Below are positions 1 to 5,833 of a DNA stretch of 5,833 nt, in pieces. The stretch comes from Clostridiales bacterium (GTDB lineage Bacteria > Bacillota > Clostridia > Oscillospirales > Acutalibacteraceae), in contig JAJBVR010000126.1 in the NCBI GenBank assembly GCA_020859725.1, forward strand, positions 1 through 5,833. Reading direction: 5' to 3'. Positions within the stretch are counted from its first letter, which is position 1; every line of letters starts with the position of its first letter. The position numbers were made by a program, and so were the translations under genes. The notes beneath the pieces are model-generated. The model made no database searches. It had not been told where the DNA came from and saw nothing but the letters and a program-made list of their open reading frames with translations.

Positions 1-137
1 ATATGAGCCGTTATTTTATCTCCGGGAAGAGCGCCGCGTACAAAAACCGCTAAATTATCATACCTGCCTATTCCGCTGCCCTCTGACGTTACGGAATTTA
101 TATCAATCACAATATCATCATTCTTTTTTAAAATCAA
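1..137 (-). CDS. 23S rRNA (uracil-5-)-methyltransferase, RlmD/RumA family (5' part only)
   Basis: Only the first 45 codons are inside the window; the gene runs off at base 1. The visible protein begins M-I-L-K-K-N-D-D and continues with an S-E-G-S-G-I-G-R-Y-D-N stretch, then A-V-F-V-R-G-A-L-P-G-D-K-I. This is the pattern of the N-terminal TRAM domain (small beta-barrel, RNA binding) of RlmD/RumA enzymes, where E-G-x-G-x-G-R and V-F-V-x-G-A-L-P-G-E are typical. Family members methylate C5 of uridines in 23S rRNA using S-adenosylmethionine, and many carry a 4Fe-4S cluster; those parts lie outside the window. No ATG occurs in this frame. I chose the TTG at 137 because a GGTGAT Shine-Dalgarno sits 5 to 6 bases upstream and the resulting N-terminus fits the family; GTG at 146 is the alternative. 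The frame stays open further upstream, but that part encodes a hydrophobic run unlike the family. A terminator separates it from the ATPase gene, so it is probably transcribed on its own. Confidence 0.75.
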   Translation of the reverse strand, partial: MILKKNDDIVIDINSVTSEGSGIGRYDNLAVFVRGALPGDKITAH

Positions 138-141
138 ACAA

Positions 142-147
142 ATCACC
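142..147 (-). promoter_or_regulatory. Ribosome binding site supporting the TTG start at 137
   Basis: On the minus strand GGTGAT matches the downstream half of the extended anti-16S consensus (AAGGAGGTGAT) and ends 4 bases before TTG. It supports the TTG at 137 over the in-frame GTG at 146, which overlaps this site. It is a partial match, so the call is modest. Confidence 0.45.
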
Positions 148-224
148 GCTAATATAATATCATAAGCAGCCGCAAAAATAAAGAGTAAAGCCGAAACGAA
201 ATTGAAATGCCGCCAAATACCAAA

Positions 225-269
225 CAAAAATATGCACCTCAAAAAGTGTTTTACATTTGGGGTGCATAT
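225..269 (-). terminator. Intrinsic terminator after the P-type ATPase gene
   Basis: A 14-pair stem joins bases 269-256 with 243-230 on the minus strand. It is anchored by ATATGCACC/GGTGCATAT, contains one wobble or mismatch depending on strand, and has a 12-base loop. On the minus strand the stem is followed by TTTTGTTTG. It lies 36 bases past the ATPase stop codon. On the plus strand the stem is followed by CATTTTTC, so it could act in both directions, although no plus-strand gene is visible on the left. Confidence 0.85.
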
Positions 270-305
270 CATTTTTCTTCAACAAATGATTTTACTCTTA
301 AAACA

Positions 306-2944
306 TCATTTATTAAATTTTCGCTGAATAAGTTTAACAATCTCAACTATAGGAATAACGGCAAACGCAAGCAGCATTGAAATCAAATATTCAAGAGCCG
401 AAATTGATGCAAAATCAAACATTTTTGCCAAAAACGGAATATAAATAACCGCCGTTGTAAGCAAAAGGCTTAAAAGCATTGCGCCGTAAAGATACAAATT
501 GTGATTTTTAAGCTTAAATATTGATTCCCTTCTTGACCTCATATTGAAAGAATGGAATATTTCAGCCATTGAAAGAGTTAAAAATGCCATAGTCATACCG
601 TTTTGATGAACAAATTCTTCCGTTCCGCTTGCGAGACCCATGCCGGCAAAATATGCAGCTATAGTAACGCAAGTCACCATAATTCCCTGCCACACAACAT
701 CTATGCCGAGACCATTTGCGAATATGCCGTCCTTATTGCTTCTGGGCGCGCGTTTCATAATGTCGGAATCACCTTTTTCCATACTCAGCTCAAGCGCAGG
801 GAAAGAATCCGTTATAAGATTTATCCACAAAAGATGAACAGGTTCCAAAATAACAAAACCAAACAATGTGGCAATAAATATTGTCAGCACTTCAGAAAGA
901 TTGGATGACAGCAAAAATTGAATGGATTTTCTTATATTATCATAAATTTTCCTGCCCTCTTCAACAGCAAAAACTATTGTGGCAAAATTATCGTCTGCAA
1001 GCACCATATCTGCCACATTTTTGGTTACATCCGTGCCGGTTATTCCCATGCCTATTCCTATATCGGCATTTTTAATTGACGGAGCGTCGTTTACCCCGTC
1101 TCCCGTCATAGCCGTAATCATTCCTTTTTTGCGCCACGCGTTAACAATTCTTACTTTATGCTCAGGCTGAACACGTGCATAAACGGAATAATTTTCAATG
1201 TTACGCTCCAAATCCTCATCTGAAATTTTATTGAGCTCAGCGCCTGTTACAGCTTCATTTTCATTTTGGGCTATTCCCAGTTCTTTGGCAATGGCAATAG
1301 CCGTATCCTTATGATCGCCTGTAATCATAATGGGTTTAATACCCGCGCTCTTCGCTTTAACAATAGCGTCTTTAACTTCCGGCCTTACCGGATCTATCAT
1401 TCCGCAAAGCCCTATATAACAAAGATTATTTTCGAGTTTATCGGCAGATACATCCGCAGGAACGGATTCATATGTTTTCATTGCAACGCAAAGCGCTCGC
1501 AGCGCTTTATCCGCCATTTCTTTATTTTGAGATAAAATTTTTGCTTTAACCTCATCTGTCATTTTAACTCTGCGCCCATTAACAAGCGCCTGACTGCAAA
1601 CTCCGAGCACAACATCCGGAGCTCCTTTTGTATATTGAATAAATCCGTGCTTTACTGATTTATGAACGGTTGACATCATTTTTCTTGAAGAATCAAACGG
1701 AGCTTCAGCAACCCGCGGAAATTCATTTTCCAATTCATTTTTAGGCATTTCAAGTTTATTTGCCCATTCAACAAGCGCCGCTTCGGTAGGTTCTCCCTTA
1801 ACGATTCCGTCCTCAAGCTGCGCGTCTGAGCACAGCGCCATAGCCTGAGCAATAAGATTTTCACTGTCGCCCCTATATTCAACAACCGTCATTTTATTTT
1901 GAGTAAGAGTGCCTGTTTTATCTGAGCAAATAATTTGCGTGCAGCCGAGAGTTTCAACCGCTGTAAGCTTTCTGATGACCGCGTTTTTCTTGCTCATTTT
2001 TGTTACCCCTATTGAAAGCACAATAGTTACTACAGCGGCAAGCCCTTCAGGAATTGCAGCAACGGCAAGAGAAACCGCCACCATAAAAGTATCAAGCATA
2101 GAATCAAACGTTAAATTTTGACCGCTTGCAAGCGTTCTGACAACATCAACGGCAAAAATAAAAACGCATATTCCCAAAACAAGATATGACAAAACCTTTG
2201 ACAGCTGATTAAGTTTAATCTGTAAAGGAGTATCGCCGTTTTCGGCGTCATTAAGCGCGCCTGCTATTTTTCCCATTTCCGTTTGCATTCCCGTGGCAAC
2301 AACAACTGCTTCTCCGTGCCCGTAAACAACATTTGAGCCCATATAGCACATATTTTTACGATCGCCCAAAGGGACATCATCAGAACCCTGAGAATCAATT
2401 GCATTACTGTTCTTATCAACCGGAACAGATTCTCCGGTAAGAGCCGATTCTTCAATTTTCATTGAAAATGAATTTATAATTCTGCAATCCGCCGGAACAC
2501 TGTCTCCCGCCTCAAGCAAAACTATATCTCCCGTAACAACATCCTCAGAGCGTATTATTTCTGTTTTTCCACCGCGTCTGATTTTACTTGTTGCCGCGGC
2601 GATTTCCTGAAGCGCCTGTATGGCCTTTTCGGCTTTTGACTCCTGATAAACCCCCAACACGGCATTAATAAGAACAACCGCCATAATAATAATTACATCT
2701 GACGGAAATTCATGCTCATACACTGAAGTTATTGCCGAAACAACCGCCGCCGCAATAAGAATAATTATCATAGGATCGGCAAACTGCATTAAAAATTTGT
2801 GAAGCAAAGTTTCCTTTTTCCCTGCGCAAGTTTATTTTTCCCGTTTGTATCAAGGCGGGATTTCGCCTCATCAGCGGTTAAACCGTTTTCGGAAGAATTA
2901 TATTCCCGCAAAACAGTCTCTTTTTCGGCAAAATATTCTTTCAT
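306..2944 (-). CDS. P2A-type cation-transporting ATPase (Ca2+/Mn2+ family), reading frame broken by a 1-base shift near codon 43
   Basis: An inner-membrane pump that uses ATP to export divalent cations, of the bacterial SERCA/PMCA-like class. Rejoined across the shift it has 879 residues, normal for the family. Visible in order: a cytoplasmic N-terminus with G-L-T-A-D-E-A (21-27) and N-K-L (37-39); M1-M2 (about 58-100); actuator loop TGES (170-173); M3-M4 with PEGL (299-302); phosphorylated Asp in DKTGT (D342); nucleotide-binding KGAP (440-443); TGD (542-544); TGDGVNDAP (614-622); and M5-M10 (about 675-872). The expected metal ligands are all present: E300 in M4, N682 and E685 in M5, N709, T712 and D713 in M6, E795 in M8. 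The start is ATG at 2944, preceded by AAGGAGT at good spacing. From it the frame reaches a TAA at 2791-2789 after 51 codons. The remainder is open from 2807 in the -1 frame, and adding one A to the run at 2815-2819 restores one protein. The leader suggests metal-responsive control. Family is certain; the transported ion (Ca2+ or Mn2+) is not. Confidence 0.92.
2815..2822 (-). other. Frameshift site on a G GGA AAA slippery heptamer in the ATPase gene
   Basis: Read from the ATG at 2944, the zero frame is CAG GGA AAA AGG AAA and stops at TAA (2791-2789). The downstream ATPase frame reads AAG GAA ACT TTG. Slipping back one base after GGA AAA gives Q-G-K-K-E-T-L-L-H-K, which suits the family. The bases at the junction, G GGA AAA, fit the X-XXY-YYZ form of a -1 slippery heptamer in the correct phase. 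I see no clear stimulatory hairpin directly downstream and no Shine-Dalgarno about 10 bases upstream. A missing A in a homopolymer (A5 for A6) is the simplest explanation. Confidence 0.85.
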
Positions 2945-2950
2945 TTATAT

Positions 2951-2957
2951 ACTCCTT
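2951..2957 (-). promoter_or_regulatory. Strong ribosome binding site for the ATPase ATG at 2944
   Basis: AAGGAGT on the minus strand, with 7 bases between GGAG and ATG. It is the best Shine-Dalgarno in the window. It shows that translation starts at 2944, so the long frame beginning with TTG at 2807 is not the true start of the gene. Confidence 0.85.
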
Positions 2958-2971
2958 TTTATATATTAATC

Positions 2972-3011
2972 AAAAAGACCCGCATATAGTATTCCAACCA
3001 TATACGAGTCT
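2972..3011 (-). terminator. Intrinsic terminator in the ATPase leader, probable riboswitch expression platform
   Basis: On the minus-strand RNA, AGACUCGUAUAUGG (3011-2998) pairs with CUAUAUGCGGGUCU (2989-2976) over 14 pairs. The loop is 8 bases and a U5 run ends at 2972. Three pairs are G-U, so the full stem forms only in the minus-strand transcript and would be interrupted by A-C mismatches on the plus strand; this argues for a real minus-strand RNA element. It ends 28 bases before the ATPase start codon. It could simply end the aldolase transcript, but the preceding structured leader, which can compete for its left arm, favours conditional termination. Confidence 0.8.
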
Positions 3012-3100
3012 CATTCTTGAAAACTAAACCAGCCTTTCGCAAGGCATGATGTTGATTTAGCACACACTTTATTTCGTGTGGAATTGCTCCCTCAAATATC
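3000..3100 (-). ncRNA. Candidate yybP-ykoY-like (manganese) riboswitch aptamer
   Basis: The minus-strand leader folds into a compact multi-stem element. A closing stem can form between AUAUUUGAG (3099-3091) and CUCGUAUAU (3008-3000) with one mismatch; this uses the left arm of the terminator and so acts as an antiterminator. Inside come GGGAGCA (3091-3085), a hairpin CACAC/GUGUG (3080-3076 with 3067-3063), and a second arm CUAAAUC/GGUUUAG (3060-3054 with 3030-3024) capped by GCCUU-GCGA-AAGGC. The internal loop of that arm reads UCAACAUCAU on one side and UGG on the other, followed by CAAGA (3019-3015). As I recall the yybP-ykoY class, it has a 5' GGGGAGUA loop, a UCnnCA-type internal loop opposite a short GG-containing strand, and a 3' CAAGA. 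The class commonly precedes Mn2+ exporters, including P-type ATPases. Differences: no separate fourth hairpin, and a weaker closing stem beside CAAGA. A covariance search has not been run. Confidence 0.55.
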
Positions 3101-3103
3101 GTG

Positions 3104-3130
3104 ATTATTTACTGTTTTTAAGCAAAGCAA
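3104..3130 (-). promoter_or_regulatory. Possible promoter for the ATPase leader
   Basis: On the minus strand TTGCTT (3130-3125) is followed 15 bases later by AATAAT (3109-3104), which matches the -10 consensus except at the first base. The spacing is short and the -35 only partly fits. Transcription from it would begin close to 3098-3100, just where the folded leader starts, which is the main support. Confidence 0.3.
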
Positions 3131-3145
3131 ATAATTCAATTAAAA

Positions 3146-4363
3146 TTATTTCTTATCTATCTGCTTTGAATATTTAGCCAGATAAACAGTTCTCATAAGG
3201 AAACATTCCATTTTTGGAACATAATGTGGCCGGTTAAATATATTAACGTCTATAACAGCTGCACAGCCTTTATCCATAATAATTTCAAGCGCCTGCATAT
3301 CTCCGTCTGAATTTCCGCAAATAAGGGCGCCGTTATCCTGAATAAGAACGGCATTTCTGCCGCTGATTGCCTTGCCTATTTTTGAAGCGCATTCATCTGT
3401 GTCACCGTCAATCCATTCACAGTTTTTAACATCAACACCAACAATTTGCGCGAAATCATCAATCGTAGGAATCATTTCCTCGCCCGTGCAGGAAACGGCA
3501 ACAACGTCCGGCTCGGAAAGGTGCTTTATCATAGAAACATTAGCATTTTCATAAATTGCTTTGTGTATTTTAGCACATTTAGGAGCAATTCCGTTAACTC
3601 CAAGGCAGGTTTCCATATCAACATCAACAGTTTTTCCGCCCACATTCAGTGTAAACAAATTTCCGTATCTTACAGATGAACCAAGATCGCAAATTGATTC
3701 CGGCATTGGGTGTGAATCCGTTTTTTTAAGAAAATAATTTCTTTTTCCGCTTTCTGAATACTGCTTTGCCCATGAATGGCGCAGATAGTTATCTTTAATA
3801 ACTTTTTCGCAGCATTTTTCAAGAGTTTCGGCAAGCGCAAAAGCATGCTCATAATTATCTCCCATGCAAAGAGCGCCGTGGTGCATAAGCATTATCGCGC
3901 GTGAACCGGGATTCATCATTATGCACATTTCAACTTTTTTTCTAAGTGAATCGGTAGTGGACATTGCATAATCCGCAACCGGCACCTTATCGCCCAAAAC
4001 AGGCTTAAATTCATCATAAACATTTCTTATTTCCATTCCGGTAATGCTTACGATAGTTGCCGCTTTCTGATGAGTGTGAATAACAAAATCAACCGTTGGA
4101 TGATGCCTGTATGCCGCCGCATGAACACCTTTTTCAGAAGACGGCTTTATATCACCCTCATATGAACAACCGTCAATATTTACAACAACTATTTCATCGG
4201 GAGTTAAATCCTCATATGCTCTTCCGGACGGAGTAATAACAAACTGAGTGTCCGAAATACGGGCGGATACATTTCCCCAGGTTCTGGCAATAAGACCGCT
4301 TTCAATCAGCTTTTTGCCGGCATCCACCACTAATTTTTTAGCTTCTTCAATTTCATATGCCAT
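3146..4363 (-). CDS. Class II aldolase/adducin family protein with a degenerate second aldolase-like domain
   Basis: A 405-residue cytoplasmic protein. The first half (about 5-215) is a complete class II aldolase domain. GNVSAR (30-35), TPSG (44-47) and S75-S76 match the phosphate-binding elements of L-fuculose-1-phosphate aldolase. E77 matches the catalytic acid/base. H96, H98 and H162 (in I-H-T-H and H-H-G) match the zinc ligands. Such enzymes cleave phosphorylated sugars through a zinc enolate, releasing dihydroxyacetone phosphate or a similar product. Single-domain members have about 210-230 residues, so this one is nearly double. Residues about 234-395 align with the first half: H-K-A-I-Y (267-271) with H-A-A-A-Y (81-85), and Q-D-N-G-A-L (342-347) with M-H-H-G-A-L. 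Zinc ligands H98 and H162 become S283 and N344. ATG at 4363 follows AAAGGGG at good spacing; an in-frame ATG at 4408 lies in a hairpin and lacks a site. It is probably co-transcribed with the aminotransferase. Substrate unknown. Confidence 0.88.
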   Translation of the reverse strand: MAYEIEEAKKLVVDAGKKLIESGLIARTWGNVSARISDTQFVITPSGRAYEDLTPDEIVVVNIDGCSYEGDIKPSSEKGVHAAAYRHHPTVDFVIHTHQKAATIVSITGMEIRNVYDEFKPVLGDKVPVADYAMSTTDSLRKKVEMCIMMNPGSRAIMLMHHGALCMGDNYEHAFALAETLEKCCEKVIKDNYLRHSWAKQYSESGKRNYFLKKTDSHPMPESICDLGSSVRYGNLFTLNVGGKTVDVDMETCLGVNGIAPKCAKIHKAIYENANVSMIKHLSEPDVVAVSCTGEEMIPTIDDFAQIVGVDVKNCEWIDGDTDECASKIGKAISGRNAVLIQDNGALICGNSDGDMQALEIIMDKGCAAVIDVNIFNRPHYVPKMECFLMRTVYLAKYSKQIDKK

Positions 4364-4369
4364 ATTTTT

Positions 4370-4376
4370 CCCCTTT
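4370..4376 (-). promoter_or_regulatory. Ribosome binding site for the aldolase ATG at 4363
   Basis: AAAGGGG on the minus strand, 6 bases before ATG. It decides the start at 4363 against the upstream in-frame ATG at 4408. The 15 residues that the longer start would add are encoded by an AT-rich stretch and the intergenic hairpin. Confidence 0.7.
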
Positions 4377-4395
4377 ATTAATATTATTAATCGGA

Positions 4396-4420
4396 TAAAG
4401 GGCGGCATTAAAACCGCCCC
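4396..4420 (-). terminator. GC-rich hairpin between aminotransferase and aldolase, weak terminator or mRNA processing element
   Basis: On the minus strand GGGCGGU (4419-4413) pairs with GCCGCCC (4406-4400) around a 6-base loop, extendable by one G-U pair. It starts 9 bases past the aminotransferase stop. The tail is only TTTATCC, so termination should be inefficient. Outer AATCGG/CCGATT arms give a competing longer stem. The position suggests lowered read-through into the aldolase gene, or protection of the 3' end of the upstream message. Confidence 0.5.
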
Positions 4421-4428
4421 GATTTTAA

Positions 4429-5833
4429 TTAATAATCAATTTTTTCACACTTTGAAAGAACTCTGTCAAAGCGGCTGATGCAATCATCTATATCCTCTTC
4501 CGTATAAGCGCTTGAAGTGTAAAGACGCGAACCCGCAAGTGTTACAAGACCTTCAGCCATATAAGCGGCGCCTATATATTCCATTTCGGTTTGACGAAGC
4601 CCCGTTTGCTTAAGTGTGTTAAATATAGTCCACGGGTGTTTCCAATCAACCTTAAAGTGCATTGTGGCAACAGTGTGAAGGTGGCATATTGAGCCAACAT
4701 TATAGCATACAAACGGAAGATCATACTTTTTAATTGATTCATTAATACCTTTAACAAGGCGGTCTGCCATTTGACCTGCAATCTGGCAGGCATTTCTCTT
4801 TTCGATTTCGCAAATAACCGTGTATCCGGCGCAGCAGGAAATAGGAGTTGCCGCCATTGTACCGCCGCATAAAGCCTTATGAATTTTTTTGCCTCCGTCG
4901 CCTCTGTCAAGTCCGGCGCCGAGATACTTCATAACCTCTCTGTGACCGCCGATGCCGCCGGCGCCCGGATAACCGCCCGCAATAATTTTACCGAATATTG
5001 TGATATCGGGATCAATTCCGTAATAGCCCTGAGCGCCCGAAAGTCCAATGCGGAAACCGGTTACAACTTCATCGCAAACAAGAAGCGCTCCGTATTTACG
5101 GCAAAGCGTCTGAACACCCTTAGGGAAGTCCTTATCAACAGGACGTGTGGCAGATTCGGGGCCGCATGGCTCAATAAATACTGCCGCCGTACCGCCGCGG
5201 AATTTATTAAGAATAAGTTTTTTCTCAAGGCTCTTTAAATCATTCGGGAAAAATTCCTGAGTGTGCTTGAAAACAAAAAGCGGAACACCGTGGGACTGCA
5301 TATTGAGAGTTCCGGGAACACGCATACCCCAAGCAAGCTGATCTGACCAGCCGTGATAAGCGCCGCCCATTTTTATAATATTTTTATGACCGGTTGCCAA
5401 CCTTGCAACACGAACGGCACACATGCAAGCCTCTGTTCCCGAGCCAAGCATACGGAACATTTCTACAGAAGGAACACATTCCGAAATTTTCTTTGCCAGC
5501 TTATATTCATAAGGATGGAAAAGTCCCGTTGAAGGGCCGCAGTCTTCAAGAAGCTCAACAACCTTCTTTCTTACCACATCGTCGTTTGAACCGATAATTG
5601 TGGGGCCGCCGGCCTGAAGAAAATCATAATATTCATTTCCGTCCACATCATAAAGCTTATTGCCCTTGGCTTTTACCATAACAATCGGGAAAGGATAGTT
5701 AAAAGCCAAATTGTGCTGAACGCCGCCGGGGATTATAGTTTTTGCTTCTTCAATCTGCTCTTTTGATTTTTTGCATTTTTTACCAAAGTATTCTTCCTCA
5801 TATTCCTTTAAAGCTGCTCTGCTTATTGAATAT
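4429..5833 (-). CDS. Class III PLP-dependent aminotransferase, glutamate-1-semialdehyde aminomutase-like (5' end outside window)
   Basis: A cytoplasmic fold-type I PLP enzyme; 467 residues are visible and the start lies beyond base 5833. The frame is open to the edge with no in-frame ATG, and the first part (E-E-A-K-T-I-I-P-G-G-V-Q-H-N) is a typical family N-terminus, so the TTG at 5709 is an internal leucine codon. In visible numbering: Y-D-V-D-G (61-65); G-S-G-T-E-A (130-135), phosphate cup; A-Y-H-G (158-161), with the aromatic that stacks on the cofactor; D-E-V-V-T-G-F-R from D254, which pairs with the pyridine nitrogen; F-G-K-I-I-A-G-G from F280, with K282 as the PLP lysine; and G-G-T (323-325), phosphate contact from the partner subunit. 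It resembles HemL (glutamate-1-semialdehyde aminomutase), but it differs in the C-terminal substrate region (L-A-G-S-R-L-Y-T-S-S), carries an extra N-terminal segment, and sits beside an aldolase rather than heme genes. It is more likely an aminotransferase of an unassigned amino or keto compound than a heme enzyme. The aldolase start is 65 bases downstream. Confidence 0.88.
   Translation of the reverse strand, partial: YSISRAALKEYEEEYFGKKCKKSKEQIEEAKTIIPGGVQHNLAFNYPFPIVMVKAKGNKLYDVDGNEYYDFLQAGGPTIIGSNDDVVRKKVVELLEDCGPSTGLFHPYEYKLAKKISECVPSVEMFRMLGSGTEACMCAVRVARLATGHKNIIKMGGAYHGWSDQLAWGMRVPGTLNMQSHGVPLFVFKHTQEFFPNDLKSLEKKLILNKFRGGTAAVFIEPCGPESATRPVDKDFPKGVQTLCRKYGALLVCDEVVTGFRIGLSGAQGYYGIDPDITIFGKIIAGGYPGAGGIGGHREVMKYLGAGLDRGDGGKKIHKALCGGTMAATPISCCAGYTVICEIEKRNACQIAGQMADRLVKGINESIKKYDLPFVCYNVGSICHLHTVATMHFKVDWKHPWTIFNTLKQTGLRQTEMEYIGAAYMAEGLVTLAGSRLYTSSAYTEEDIDDCISRFDRVLSKCEKIDY

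Noticed and set aside
140..245. In-frame hydrophobic extension upstream of the RlmD-family start
   Set aside because: The frame is open and rich in F, I, L and A, but it lacks a start codon with a ribosome binding site, overlaps the terminator region, and does not match the family N-terminus. It looks like chance translation of T-rich DNA.
181..299. Nine-base inverted pair AAGAGTAAA (181-189) and TTTACTCTT (291-299) flanking the terminator
   Set aside because: It is short and AT-rich, and a match of this size is not surprising by chance in 300 bases. There is no sign of a mobile element or attachment site.
603..1535. Several plus-strand open frames of 60-100 codons inside the ATPase gene
   Set aside because: They are antisense shadows of a well-conserved coding sequence, with no start signals or recognisable domains.
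2807..2807. TTG at 2807 as the true start of the ATPase
   Set aside because: It would remove the 46 N-terminal residues that clearly belong to the family and that are encoded just upstream behind a strong ribosome binding site. It reflects the frameshift, although low-level re-initiation cannot be excluded.
2845..3027. Plus-strand 60-codon open frame across the ATPase 5' end and leader
   Set aside because: It is antisense to the ATPase start and the structured leader, has no convincing start signal, and has no recognisable protein features.
4364..4408. Longer aldolase start at ATG 4408
   Set aside because: The added 15 residues overlap an intergenic hairpin, have no ribosome binding site, and are unlike the family. 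ATG at 4363 has a good site.
5709..5709. TTG at 5709 as the start of the aminotransferase
   Set aside because: The frame is open for 41 more codons to the window edge and encodes a typical family N-terminus (P-G-G-V-Q-H-N). No ribosome binding site precedes the TTG.

Overview
The window comes from a moderately AT-rich bacterial genome, most likely an anaerobic Firmicute of the Clostridia type. The basis is strong AAGGAG-type ribosome binding sites, short U-tailed intrinsic terminators, a Clostridia-like P-type ATPase sequence, and a probable TTG start on the RlmD-family gene. This taxonomic call is an inference from style, not a search result. All four genes lie on the minus strand, so transcription runs from the high-coordinate end towards base 1. 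No gap between genes exceeds about 200 bases. I saw no tRNA, rRNA, CRISPR array or insertion sequence.

In transcription order: (1) a class III PLP aminotransferase related to glutamate-1-semialdehyde aminomutase, entering from beyond base 5833 and ending at 4429. (2) After a 65-base gap that holds a GC-rich hairpin, a 405-residue class II aldolase (4363 to 3146) whose C-terminal half looks like a second aldolase domain that has lost its metal site. These two probably form an operon of unknown substrate. (3) A 201-base structured leader (3145 to 2945) with a possible promoter, a multi-stem aptamer-like fold and a strong intrinsic terminator immediately ahead of the next gene. It resembles the yybP-ykoY manganese riboswitch. 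(4) A P2A-type cation-transporting ATPase (2944 to 306), the expected target of that leader. (5) A strong terminator, then the first 45 codons of an RlmD/RumA-family 23S rRNA uracil methyltransferase (137 to 1), cut by the window edge.

The most notable points are the candidate metal riboswitch in front of the ATPase; a single-base frameshift near codon 43 of the ATPase that falls exactly on a G GGA AAA slippery heptamer; and the duplicated, half-degenerate aldolase next to an aminotransferase. The ATPase retains its catalytic motifs and all the expected Ca2+-ligand residues. The frameshift is therefore either a sequence error, a very recent lesion or, less likely, programmed recoding.
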